Source of the DNA: Kribbella sp. ALI-6-A
GTDB taxonomy: Bacteria; Actinomycetota; Actinomycetes; Propionibacteriales; Kribbellaceae
DNA: 64,000 bases
Direction of reading: 5' to 3'
Assembly (NCBI RefSeq): GCF_001984195.1
Contig: NZ_MTQN01000005.1
Location: forward strand, 124,001-188,000
Shown here: piece by piece, positions 17,039-25,141 of the stretch
Numbering within the stretch: the first letter of the stretch is position 1
Layout: each line of letters opens with the position of its first letter
The notes under the pieces: generated by a model
Seen by the model: the letters and a program-made list of their open reading frames with translations, nothing else
The model's database searches: none
Told to the model about the DNA's origin: nothing
Made by a program: the position numbers and the translations under genes

Positions 17039-18472
17039 ATGTCAGACGCCGGAGTACTGATCAACACCGCGGTGGCGATCCTCGCCATCGTGATCCTCAT
17101 CGTCCGATTCCGGGTCAACCCGGTGATCTCACTGGTGGTGGGATCGCTCTATCTCGGACTGGCCACCGAACTCGGCCTGGACAAGACCATCGAGACCATC
17201 ACCGGCGGCTTCGGCGAGATCATGGCCGAGGTCGGCCTGCTGATCGCCTTCGGCGTTCTGATGGCCTCGATCCTGCAGGAGCTCGGCGCGATCGAGCGTC
17301 TGGTCAAGCACCTGCTGCGGCTGTTCGGCCCGAAGCGGCTGCCGTACTCGATGGCGCTGACCATCGGCACCTTGCTGCAGTCGATCTACCTGGACGTGCT
17401 GCTGGTCATCTCGGCCCCACTGGCCCGTACGGCGTCCAAGCGGATCGGGCCGCTCGGCACCGCCCGGATGGCAACCGCGCTGGCGATCGGGCTGGAGACC
17501 GGCATCGTGCTGATGGTGCCGGGCGTCGGGGCGCTGGCACTGGCGGCGCTGCTGAGCGTGCCGCTGGGCAAGATGCTGCTGTGGGGCCTGGTGCTGATCA
17601 TCCCGACCATCCTGATCTCGATCACGATCATGACGTTCCTGTTCCGTCGCGGCTTCTGGAAGAGCGAGGTCGACGAGCAGCAGGAGATCCTGGTGGAGCA
17701 GGACCTGGTCAACGTCGCGGCCGACGGCTCGACGACTGCCGCCACCGCCCCGAGCGGCATCGACGACGCGTCCGGCGCTGGTGACGCCGGCCCGCAGGAC
17801 GACTCCGGAGACGACGACCGGACCGGTCAGCCGCCGCTGGTGCTGCTCTTCGTCCCGTTGCTCACGTCGCTGCTGCTGATCGGCTTCGGCGCGATCGCCG
17901 AGGTCGCCAAGTGGGACAACAAGATCGTCCAGTTCGTCTCCGACCCGGTCGTCGCGCTGCTGGTCGGCCTGGTCGGCACCTGCCTGATCGGCCGCTACGC
18001 GATGGGCCAGAACCGCGTCGAGAAGGCGATCGCCCGCGGCTTCAAGGAGAGCGGCCAGATCCTCATCCTCACCGCGGTCGGCGGCTCGCTCGCCGCGGTC
18101 GTGTCGGCCGGCGGTCTCGGCGACATCCTGCGCGGCTACTTCAGCGCCCACACGTTCGCGCCGCTGCTGCTGGTCTGGGGCATCGCCGCCGTCCTGCACA
18201 TCGCGGTCGGGTCGGTGACGATCTCCGCGATCACCGCGGCTGGCATCCTGGCGCCGATCGCGCCCGCCCTCGGCCTCGACCCGGTGCTGATCGCGCTCGC
18301 CGCCGGCTCCGGCTCGCTGTTCGCCGTCCACGTCACCAGCAACACGTTCTGGCTGCTGCAGTCGCTGATGGGCCAGACCACCCGCGGCACGCTGAAGAGC
18401 TGCACGGTCGGGGTGTCGGTCGCCTCGGTCGTCGCGATCGCGCTGCTGATGCCGATCAGCCTGCTCTTCTGA
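17039..18472 (+). CDS. GntP family permease
   Basis: 477 residues, about 12-13 TM helices. GntP features: RVNPVISLVVGSLYLGLA, GGFGEIMAEVGLLIAFG, the mid-protein cytoplasmic loop (acidic, residues 215-265), and the C-terminal AITAAGILAPIAPALG and HVTSNTFWLLQ helices. GntP proteins are H+ symporters for gluconate and related hydroxy acids. RBS AAGGA 8 nt before ATG. It leads an operon with a CoA-transferase and an HMG-CoA-lyase-like enzyme, so the substrate is more likely a hydroxy-dicarboxylate than gluconate; no gluconate kinase is nearby. Confidence 0.88.
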   Translation: MSDAGVLINTAVAILAIVILIVRFRVNPVISLVVGSLYLGLATELGLDKTIETITGGFGEIMAEVGLLIAFGVLMASILQELGAIERLVKHLLRLFGPKRLPYSMALTIGTLLQSIYLDVLLVISAPLARTASKRIGPLGTARMATALAIGLETGIVLMVPGVGALALAALLSVPLGKMLLWGLVLIIPTILISITIMTFLFRRGFWKSEVDEQQEILVEQDLVNVAADGSTTAATAPSGIDDASGAGDAGPQDDSGDDDRTGQPPLVLLFVPLLTSLLLIGFGAIAEVAKWDNKIVQFVSDPVVALLVGLVGTCLIGRYAMGQNRVEKAIARGFKESGQILILTAVGGSLAAVVSAGGLGDILRGYFSAHTFAPLLLVWGIAAVLHIAVGSVTISAITAAGILAPIAPALGLDPVLIALAAGSGSLFAVHVTSNTFWLLQSLMGQTTRGTLKSCTVGVSVASVVAIALLMPISLLF

Positions 18473-18518
18473 TCCCCCCGCTTCCCCTGTGTCCCCGACG
18501 ATTCCCGGAGATTTCGCC

Positions 18519-19766
18519 ATGACCACGAGTCAGTCCCCCGCACCGCTGGCCGGTGTCCGAGTCCTCGAGCTGGGCAACTACATCGCCGCCCCCACGGCGG
18601 GCCGGTTGCTCGCGGACTTCGGCGCGGAGGTGATCAAGGTCGAGCGCCCGGGCACCGGCGACGAACTGCGCAACTGGCGCCTGTACGCCGGAACGACGTC
18701 CCTGCTGTTCCGCACGATCAACCGCAACAAGCTGTCGATCGAACTCGACCTGCGCAGCGCGTTCGGCCGCCGTACGGTAATCGAGCTGGTCAAGCAGTGC
18801 GACGTCGTCCTGGAGAACTTCCGCCCCGGCACCCTGGAGAACTGGGGCATCGGGCCGCAGGTGCTGTCCGAGGCCAACCCCGAGCTGGTGATCACCAGGA
18901 TCTCGGCGTTCGGCCAGACCGGCCCGATGTCCGACCGGCCTGGCTTCGCGGCGGTCGCCGAGGCGCACGGCGGCTTTCGCGACCTGGTCGGTCACCCCGA
19001 CCGTCCGCCGGCCCGGGTGGGCATCTCGATCGGCGACTCGATCGCCGGCCTGTACGCCGGCTTCGGCTCGGTGATGGCGCTCTACCAGCGCGACGCCCGC
19101 CGTACCGCGGGACTCGGGCCGGCGCCGCTGACCGAGCGGGTGATCGACGTCGCGCTGAACGAGTCGATGCTGTCGATGATGGAGTCGCTGATCCCCGACT
19201 ACGAGGCCTACGACGTGCTGCGGGAGCGGATCGGTGGCCGGATGGAAGGCATCGCCCCGTCGAACGCCTACCTGTGCGCCGACGGCGACAGCATCATCAT
19301 CGCCGGCAACGGCGACCGGATCTTCCAGCGGCTGACCACGCTGATCGGCCGTCCCGACCTCGCCGCCGATCCCGAGCTGCGGACGAACGCCGGCCGCTGG
19401 GCCCGTCGCGACGAGCTCGACGAGGCGATCGGCGCCTGGACCGGCGGCCTGCCCGCGGCCCAGGCGATCGAGCAGCTCGAAGCCGCCGGAGTGCCGTGCG
19501 GACCGATCTACACCGCGCGCGAGATCACCCGGGACGCGCAGTACGCGGCCCGCGACATGATCCAGCGCTTCGACGTCTCGAACGGCGAAGAGGTGCTGCC
19601 GAACGTCGGCTTCCCCGGGATCGTGCCGGTGATCGGCGGCAAGTCGTTGCCGGTCCGGACCCTCGGCCCGGATCTCGGCGAGCACACGCAGCAGGTGCTC
19701 GGCGGACTGCTCGGGCTGTCCGCCGAGGAGATCGACGGAGTGCACGACCTGGAGGAGGCGTCATGA
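18519..19766 (+). CDS. CaiB/BaiF (family III) CoA-transferase
   Basis: 415 residues. Hallmarks: PLAGVRVLELGNYIAAPTAGRLLADFGAEVIKVERP, NRNKLSIELDLR, VVLENFRPGTLENWGIG, and the ISAFGQTGP turn. The catalytic Asp that forms the acyl anhydride is expected in GISIGDSIAGLYAGF. ATG 18519 has CGGAG in front; an upstream in-frame ATG (18489) lacks it. The stop overlaps the next start (ATGA). It would activate the imported acid by taking CoA from a donor such as succinyl-CoA. Confidence 0.9.
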   Translation: MTTSQSPAPLAGVRVLELGNYIAAPTAGRLLADFGAEVIKVERPGTGDELRNWRLYAGTTSLLFRTINRNKLSIELDLRSAFGRRTVIELVKQCDVVLENFRPGTLENWGIGPQVLSEANPELVITRISAFGQTGPMSDRPGFAAVAEAHGGFRDLVGHPDRPPARVGISIGDSIAGLYAGFGSVMALYQRDARRTAGLGPAPLTERVIDVALNESMLSMMESLIPDYEAYDVLRERIGGRMEGIAPSNAYLCADGDSIIIAGNGDRIFQRLTTLIGRPDLAADPELRTNAGRWARRDELDEAIGAWTGGLPAAQAIEQLEAAGVPCGPIYTAREITRDAQYAARDMIQRFDVSNGEEVLPNVGFPGIVPVIGGKSLPVRTLGPDLGEHTQQVLGGLLGLSAEEIDGVHDLEEAS

Positions 19767-20686
19767 CCGATGTGAAGGTGCGCGCCGTGAAGGTTCGCGA
19801 CGTGACGTTGCGCGACGGACTGCAGCTGACTGGCAAGCCGCTGCCCACCGAGCGCAAGGTGGAGGCGATCCGGACCATGCTCGACCTCGGCGTACCGTCG
19901 CTGGAGATCGGTTCGATGGCCCGGCCCGACCTGGTTCCCGCGGTGGCGAACACGCTCGACGTGATCCGCGCGCTGACGCCGGACGAGCTGGCCAAGTGCT
20001 GGATCTGGGTCGCCACGCCGCGGCACGTCGAGCGCGCGGCCGAGGCGGGTGCGCGGAACTTCCAGTACTGCTTGTCGGCATCCGACCAGCACAACAAGGC
20101 GAATCTCGGCCGGTCGACCGAGGACAGCCTCGCGGCGATGCCGGCCGCGCTCGACCTGGCCACCCAGGTCGACGGCGCCGTCCAGCTCTGCATCGCGACG
20201 GCGTTCACCTGCCCGTTCCAGGGCGAGATCGATCCCGATCGAGTCCTGGAGATCGTCACCGACGCCCGGGCCGCGAACGCGGTCGAGGTGGTGCTGTGCG
20301 ACACCCTCGGGCAGGCGGTTCCCCAGCAGGTCCGCGACCTGGTGGCCCGTTCGGCGTCCGAGGACGGGCGGCCGATCGTCTACCACGGCCACGACACCTG
20401 GGGACTCGGCGTCGCGAACAGCCTGACCGCGATCGAGGCCGGGGCGACAACCGTCGACGGCTCGCTCGGTGGGCTGGGTGGATGCCCGTTCGCGCCGGGC
20501 GCGGCAGGCAACACGGCCACCGAGGATCTGGTCTTCGCGTTGCGGCCGGACTGGCTGACGCCGGAGAAGTTCGGCGTACTGGTTCGGCTGGCGGCGGGAC
20601 TGCTGACCGATCTCGACGAACCGAACCGGTCGCGCGCCGGGGCTGGTGCGCAGGCCAGCACGACCGCGTTCGCCTGGGCGTCATGA
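19763..20686 (+). CDS. Hydroxymethylglutaryl-CoA lyase-like enzyme
   Basis: 307 residues, TIM-barrel HMGL family. Catalytic elements are present: the RDGLQ motif (VTLRDGLQLTG, base and proton shuttle), IVYHGHDTWGLG metal ligands, and the C-terminal GLGGCPFAPGAAGN loop with its reactive Cys. It cleaves a 3-hydroxy-3-methyl acyl-CoA, classically HMG-CoA to acetoacetate and acetyl-CoA; citramalyl-CoA-like substrates are possible. Coupled to the CoA-transferase by ATGA overlap. The substrate loop EIGSMARPDLVPAVANT differs from the usual GSFVSPK form, so specificity may differ. Confidence 0.87.
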   Translation: MTDVKVRAVKVRDVTLRDGLQLTGKPLPTERKVEAIRTMLDLGVPSLEIGSMARPDLVPAVANTLDVIRALTPDELAKCWIWVATPRHVERAAEAGARNFQYCLSASDQHNKANLGRSTEDSLAAMPAALDLATQVDGAVQLCIATAFTCPFQGEIDPDRVLEIVTDARAANAVEVVLCDTLGQAVPQQVRDLVARSASEDGRPIVYHGHDTWGLGVANSLTAIEAGATTVDGSLGGLGGCPFAPGAAGNTATEDLVFALRPDWLTPEKFGVLVRLAAGLLTDLDEPNRSRAGAGAQASTTAFAWAS

Positions 20687-20751
20687 ACAGCGGCTGCCTG
20701 CTGGCCGGACGAGCCGGACCGGACCCACAGCGGGTCGAATACCCTGATTCC

Positions 20752-21549
20752 ATGGCGACGGCGGACTCCGGCAACAGCGGACAACCCCTGTTGGTGCTGG
20801 GCAAGATCGGGGAGATCCTGGACGCGTTCTCCCTGGAGCGGCCGTCGCTGACGCTCGGCGAGATCCGCGAGTCCACCGGCTTCCCGACCTCGACGGTGCA
20901 GCGGCTGGTGACGAACATGGTCTCGCTCGGCTTCCTCGACCGGCAGGGCGACCAGGTGCGGGTCGGGGTCAAGATGGCGTACTGGGCGGCGCCGGCGGTC
21001 AAGGGTGTCGACGTGCTCGACCTGATCGTGCCGGTGCTCAAGCAGCTGCGCGACGAGACCGGCGAGACCGCGTCGTTCTTCCGCGCCGAGCAGGGGCACC
21101 GGGTGTGCGTCGCGCTGGCCGAGACCGCGCACGCGCTGCGCCGGGAGATGCACGTCGGCAAGATCATGCCGCTGCACGCCGGGTCGGCCGGCCGCGTGCT
21201 GCTGGCCTGGGACGAGGCGCTGGCCAAGTCGGTGCTGTCCCAGCCGCTCGGACCGATCACCGACAGCACGATCACCAGCGCCGACGAACTGGCCGCGGTG
21301 ATCCGGCAAACCCGCGCCGACGGCTACGCGATCACCATCGGCGAACGCGAGCAGGGCGCCTCCGGCCTGTCCGCCCCGGTCTTCAAGGCCAACGGCGAGC
21401 TCGCGGGCTGCCTGACCATCAGCGGCCCGACGATCCGGATGCCCCTCGACCGCTGCCTGGACTGGCTCGACCTCCTCGTCGAGTCCGCCGAACAGTCCAC
21501 CCGCCTCCTCGGCGGCCGCTTTCCCACCAGCTCGTCGATCGCGATCTGA
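20752..21549 (+). CDS. IclR family transcriptional regulator
   Basis: 265 residues. Winged HTH (VLGKIGEILDAFSLERPSLTLGEIRESTGFPTSTVQRLVTNMVSLGFL) and C-terminal effector domain (ADGYAITIGEREQGASGLSAPVF, a typical IclR block). TACCCT at 20740-20745 stands 6 nt before the ATG, a leaderless promoter, so it can be expressed apart from the operon it follows by 65 bp. It most likely regulates the GntP/CoA-transferase/lyase genes in response to the acid or its CoA ester. Confidence 0.88.
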   Translation: MATADSGNSGQPLLVLGKIGEILDAFSLERPSLTLGEIRESTGFPTSTVQRLVTNMVSLGFLDRQGDQVRVGVKMAYWAAPAVKGVDVLDLIVPVLKQLRDETGETASFFRAEQGHRVCVALAETAHALRREMHVGKIMPLHAGSAGRVLLAWDEALAKSVLSQPLGPITDSTITSADELAAVIRQTRADGYAITIGEREQGASGLSAPVFKANGELAGCLTISGPTIRMPLDRCLDWLDLLVESAEQSTRLLGGRFPTSSSIAI

Positions 21550-21602
21550 CCCACTCTCCAGACCGGCGGCGGGGGTCTGCGATTGTGCAAGCTTGATTGC
21601 AG

Positions 21603-21618
21603 TGTAATCATGCTTACA
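21603..21618. promoter_or_regulatory. Inverted repeat overlapping a start codon
   Basis: TGTAA-N6-TTACA covers the presumed -10 region and the first base of the ATG at 21618. A protein bound here would block transcription of the gene; the gene product itself, a small basic/acidic protein, is a candidate. Confidence 0.4.
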
Positions 21619-22145
21619 TGAGTACATCGCTGGATGACGAGCGGGTGCGCGGCTGGCTGGACGGCCGGCTCCCGCAGGAGTGGTTCGAGGGATCGCCGGA
21701 GGTGACGCTCGACCGGGACGAGATCCTGATCGTCGGCACCATCGCCGCTCCCGAGCAGGCCGAGGACGTCAGTCCGGCCGCACGGTCCGCCGCCGAAGAG
21801 GGCCGGATCAAGCAGTTCCGTGAGAACACCCGCGAACGCCGGATCGAGATCGCCCAGGAACTCGAGCACGCCACCCGCCGCAAGGTCGCCTGGGGGGTGC
21901 GCTGCGGCGAGACCCGTACGGTCTTCACCTCGCTGTCCGCCCCGGTGATGACCCGCCTGCGGCAGCCCGAGCGCCAGGTCCTCGACACGCTGGTCGACGC
22001 CGGCGTGGCCCGCTCCCGCAGCGACGCGCTCGGCTGGTGCGTGAAGCTGGTCGCCCAGCACAGCGACACCTGGCTGAAGGATCTGCGCGACGCGATGTCC
22101 AAGGTCGAGGACGTGCGCCGCGCCGGCCCGGACACACAGAACTGA
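21618..22145 (+). CDS. Conserved actinobacterial-type hypothetical protein
   Basis: 175 residues, soluble, not recognised as a named family. The N-terminal half (LDDERVRGWLDGRLPQEWFEG, VTLDRDEILIVGTI) looks like a compact alpha/beta unit. The middle is charged and helical (RIKQFRENTRERRIEIAQELEHATRRKVAW). The end (MTRLRQPERQVLDTLVDAGVARSRSDALGWCVKLV) resembles a ribbon-helix-helix-like segment, which would fit a DNA-binding role and the palindrome over its own start. ATG 21618 is preferred to an upstream in-frame start inside that palindrome. Followed by a strong bidirectional terminator. Confidence 0.75.
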   Translation: MSTSLDDERVRGWLDGRLPQEWFEGSPEVTLDRDEILIVGTIAAPEQAEDVSPAARSAAEEGRIKQFRENTRERRIEIAQELEHATRRKVAWGVRCGETRTVFTSLSAPVMTRLRQPERQVLDTLVDAGVARSRSDALGWCVKLVAQHSDTWLKDLRDAMSKVEDVRRAGPDTQN

Positions 22146-22163
22146 CCGAAGTCCCCGTTGCAG

Positions 22164-22201
22164 CCGGGTGGGTGCGACCCGATCCGGTCGCACCCACCCG
22201 G
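22164..22201. terminator. Bidirectional terminator, 16-bp perfect stem
   Basis: CCGGGTGGGTGCGACC pairs fully with GGTCGCACCCACCCGG over a 6-nt loop. It sits between two convergent genes (stops at 22145 and 22242). Confidence 0.85.
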
Positions 22202-22241
22202 GGAACTCCCGCCGGCGGTGACCCCGCCGGACGGGAGCGGT

Positions 22242-23120
22242 TTACCGCCGGCCGTCCGACCAGTTGCCGTCGGCACCGGTCGTGCCGTTGGACCAGCCGT
22301 TCTGCGGCGAGCCGTGGCTGGCCGGGTACTGCTCTTGTTCACTCTGGTAACCGGACTGACCACCCTGCTGACCATCGGCACCGGTCTGGTAGCCGTTGCC
22401 CTGACCGTTCTGGTAGCCGTTGCCCGTCTGGTAGCTGTTCGAGGCCGGCCGGTTGGCGGCCATCGCCTGACCCCGGTCGAACAGCGTGCGCAGCGCCTCG
22501 CCGGCCAACTCCCGGCCGCCGAGCCCGAACGCCAGACCCAGCGCCAGCGCGACACCGCCGAGCACGATCAGCAGCGTGTTCCCGGTCAGCTGGACCGCGA
22601 TGCCCAGCTGCGTCAGGGCAGCGAACGCGGCGTACACCAGGATCGCGTACTTGCCGACCTTGGCCAGCGTCTCGTTGCCGGTGGCACCCCGGATGATCGC
22701 GGCCAGGAAGTTGGCGAACAGTGCCGCCAGGCAGACGATCACGATCGCGGCGAAGATCCGCGGGATGTAGCCGAGCATCGCGCTCATGAAGTTCGAGATC
22801 TCCGGGACGCCGAGCGCCGAGGCGAACATCGTGAAGCTGATCAGGAACACGAACCAGAACACGACCTTGCCGAGCATCGCCGAAGCGGTCAGCCCCGTGC
22901 CGGACCGCTGCAGCACGCCGGACACGCCGGCCCGTTCCATCCACTGGTCGAAGCCGACCTTGCCGAGCAGTTTGCCGACCAGGTTGCCGAGCACCTTCGC
23001 GACCAGGTAGCCGACCACCAGGATCACGATGCCGCCGAGCAGGTTGGGGACGAACCCGAGAAGCTTGCCGAAGGCATCTTCGAAGGGTTGGGTGAAGTCG
23101 ATTGCCAGTGCTGCAGACAT
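22242..23120 (-). CDS. TM-helix-repeat (CmpX/MscS-like) membrane protein with Q/N/G/Y-rich tail
   Basis: 292 residues. Four to five TM helices, two of them in the conserved TM-helix repeat style (NLLGGIVILVVGYLVAKVLG and YIPRIFAAIVIVCLAALFANFLA), then a glycine-rich pore-like helix (LLIVLGGVALALGLAFGLGGRELAGEALR) as in small mechanosensitive-channel relatives. No MscS beta domain follows. From residue 225 the tail is composed of YQ-T/N-G and QG repeats, unlike anything else in the window. AGGAAGA precedes the ATG at 23120. It may act in osmotic or envelope stress; inference from family only. Confidence 0.8.
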   Translation of the reverse strand: MSAALAIDFTQPFEDAFGKLLGFVPNLLGGIVILVVGYLVAKVLGNLVGKLLGKVGFDQWMERAGVSGVLQRSGTGLTASAMLGKVVFWFVFLISFTMFASALGVPEISNFMSAMLGYIPRIFAAIVIVCLAALFANFLAAIIRGATGNETLAKVGKYAILVYAAFAALTQLGIAVQLTGNTLLIVLGGVALALGLAFGLGGRELAGEALRTLFDRGQAMAANRPASNSYQTGNGYQNGQGNGYQTGADGQQGGQSGYQSEQEQYPASHGSPQNGWSNGTTGADGNWSDGRR

Positions 23121-23350
23121 CGGACCATCTTCCTTCCGGACTGAGCCCGCACCGCCGGCCGCGCGCACCGCTGCACACGACCCCGGCCACGGGCGGATGC
23201 AGTGGTGTCTGCTCCACCCGTGCCCGTCGCCGCAGGCCGCAAACGCCTGTCCGCTAACGCAAAGTGATTGCATAAGGCAATGACCGTGACGACCGGACAC
23301 TGCTGACCCAGCGCGCCGAACCGGTTCATCCGGCTGCGAGAATGTGCCTC

Positions 23351-23806
23351 ATGACCGCTGCCGAGATCCGCCGCGCCACCCTCGCCGACCTGCCCGCGAT
23401 CGTCACGCTGATCGCCGACGACCAGCTCGGCGCGACCCGCGAGTCACTCGACGACCTCACCCCGTACGCCGAAGCCTTCGCCGCCCTCGACGCCGACCCC
23501 AACCAGCTGCTGATGGTTGCCGATCGCAACGGTGAGGTGGTCGGCACGTTCCAGCTCACGATCATTCCCGGTCTGTCCCGGCGCGGCTCGACCCGCGCCC
23601 AGATCGAGGCGGTCCGCGTCGCCGCCTCCGCCCGCGGCACCGGCCTGGGCACCACGCTGATGCAGTGGGCCGTCGACGAGGCCCGCCGCCGCGGCTGCAG
23701 CCTGGTCCAGCTCACCTCCGACAAGACCCGCACCGACGCCCACCGGTTCTACCAGAACCTCGGCTTCACCAACAGCCACGAGGGCTTCAAGCTCCGCCTC
23801 GACTGA
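23351..23806 (+). CDS. GNAT family N-acetyltransferase
   Basis: 151 residues. Motif A: IEAVRVAASARGTGLGTTLMQWAVDEARRRG; motif B: LVQLTSDKTRTDAHRFYQNLGF with the conserved Tyr. The full domain is present (EIRRATLADLPAIVTLIADDQ at the start). GAGAAT stands 7 nt before the ATG, the leaderless spacing. Small-molecule or protein acetylation cannot be told apart. Its 3' end is 13 bp from the convergent metallopeptidase gene. Confidence 0.88.
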   Translation: MTAAEIRRATLADLPAIVTLIADDQLGATRESLDDLTPYAEAFAALDADPNQLLMVADRNGEVVGTFQLTIIPGLSRRGSTRAQIEAVRVAASARGTGLGTTLMQWAVDEARRRGCSLVQLTSDKTRTDAHRFYQNLGFTNSHEGFKLRLD

Positions 23807-23819
23807 CCGCCGTACGGCG

Positions 23820-25121
23820 TCAGCTGACCTTGGCGGCCGGGGCCACGAAAGTGTTGCAGGAGGCGGGGTTCGCGGTCTTGAACGCCGTACCGGCCCACAG
23901 CCACATGTTCTTGCGGGAGCCGTGGTCGCGCTTCTTCTTCGGATCGTACTCGTCGCCGGTGTGCTTGGTCTGCCACTCCCAGATCCGCAGCCGCTCACCG
24001 GTCAGGCCCAGGGCCGTCTTGTTCGCGCCGAGCCACGCCGCGCCGAGGCAGCTGGCCTGCAACTCCATCCGGCGGTTCTCCTCGAGCTTGGCCGCTTCGG
24101 TCTTCGCCCAGCCCTCCCGGGATCCGGACGAGATCAGGATGTTGGTGAGCATCTGGACGTGGTGCGCGTACTCGTGGGACAGCGTGTCCATCGCGCGGGC
24201 CCGGCCGGCCTCGGGGTTCTGCCGGAAGAACTTCGAGTCCTGGTCGCCGCGCATGGTGATGGTCTCGCCGTCACCACAGTAGAAGGCGGTGTCGGTGGGC
24301 TCGCCCAGGCACGAGGTCTGGCCCTTCGCGTACAGCTGCAGCTTCGGCGGCCGGAACTCGTAGCCGGCCTTGCGGACCAGCGGCGCCCACGCGCGGTTCA
24401 GGCACGGCAGCAGCGCCTGGTAGTACCGCAGCGCGGCGGCCTCCGTGGTCGGCTTGACCTTCGGCTCAGCACAGTTGACGGAGGCAACCTTCCCGGCCTT
24501 GTACAGACCGTTCTGCTTCACCCGGACGGCGTCCGGGACCGGCTGCACGGTCACCGTGACCGTCGGCTGCGGTGGCGCCGGGAGCGGCTCGGTCTGCTTC
24601 ACCGACGGCTTGGACAGCGGGCTCGCGACGGTGTCGAACGTGTCCATCGCGCGGTATCCGAGCAAAGCGGCACCGGCCAGGGCGACGATTCCGGCGACCG
24701 CGCCGGTGATCACCACCGGCTTCGGCAGCCGCCGCGCCGGACCGGCCGGCGTCGGGTCGCTGAACTGCGGCGCCCGGCGGCTCGACGGAGAGTTCCAGCC
24801 CACCGGCCGGCTGCCACCCCGCTGTCGAGCGCCGGTCAACGGCGCCGACGGGGCCCCCGGCAACGGAGCCGGAGGAGGGGCGCCGAACCCGGTCTGCCCG
24901 TCCTCGGTCGGCAGCGGAGCACCCTTGCGCTGAGTGGGTTCGTCCGCGGAGATCGGCTTGGCCTTGCTGAGCCCCATCGGCTGCGGGCGTCGTACCGGCC
25001 GGGAGACCGCCTCCTGGGAAGGACCGGGCTCGCCGTCGCCACCGGGCAGGAAGTGGCCGGGGGCGGGCACGGTCGGCTGGGACTCCGGTGCCGGGTCGGG
25101 CTCGGTGGGGGCGTCGGTCAT
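23820..25121 (-). CDS. Neutral zinc metallopeptidase (YpfJ-like), membrane-anchored
   Basis: 433 residues. A Pro-rich cytoplasmic N-terminus (about 140 residues), one TM helix (VVITGAVAGIVALAGAALLGY), then an extracellular YpfJ-type domain. The zinc motif H316-E317-Y-A-H320 lies in DTLSHEYAHHVQ. ERRMELQASCLGAAWLG and the paired cysteines (CAEP, PCLNRAW, SCLGEP, FYCGDG, SCNTFV) complete the family pattern. Its substrate is unknown. It lies 20 bp downstream of a paralogue that lacks the zinc motif; both share C-terminal KTxNPASCNTFVAxxAKVS-like ends and a GHFLPGG segment at the N-terminus. Confidence 0.87.
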   Translation of the reverse strand: MTDAPTEPDPAPESQPTVPAPGHFLPGGDGEPGPSQEAVSRPVRRPQPMGLSKAKPISADEPTQRKGAPLPTEDGQTGFGAPPPAPLPGAPSAPLTGARQRGGSRPVGWNSPSSRRAPQFSDPTPAGPARRLPKPVVITGAVAGIVALAGAALLGYRAMDTFDTVASPLSKPSVKQTEPLPAPPQPTVTVTVQPVPDAVRVKQNGLYKAGKVASVNCAEPKVKPTTEAAALRYYQALLPCLNRAWAPLVRKAGYEFRPPKLQLYAKGQTSCLGEPTDTAFYCGDGETITMRGDQDSKFFRQNPEAGRARAMDTLSHEYAHHVQMLTNILISSGSREGWAKTEAAKLEENRRMELQASCLGAAWLGANKTALGLTGERLRIWEWQTKHTGDEYDPKKKRDHGSRKNMWLWAGTAFKTANPASCNTFVAPAAKVS

Positions 25122-25141
25122 GGTGTTCCAGTCTTCTCGCG

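Noticed and set aside
16981-17039. GTG start and leader peptide before GntP
   Set aside because: The frame runs out of register with GntP and has poor composition; kept only as a possible transcription start.
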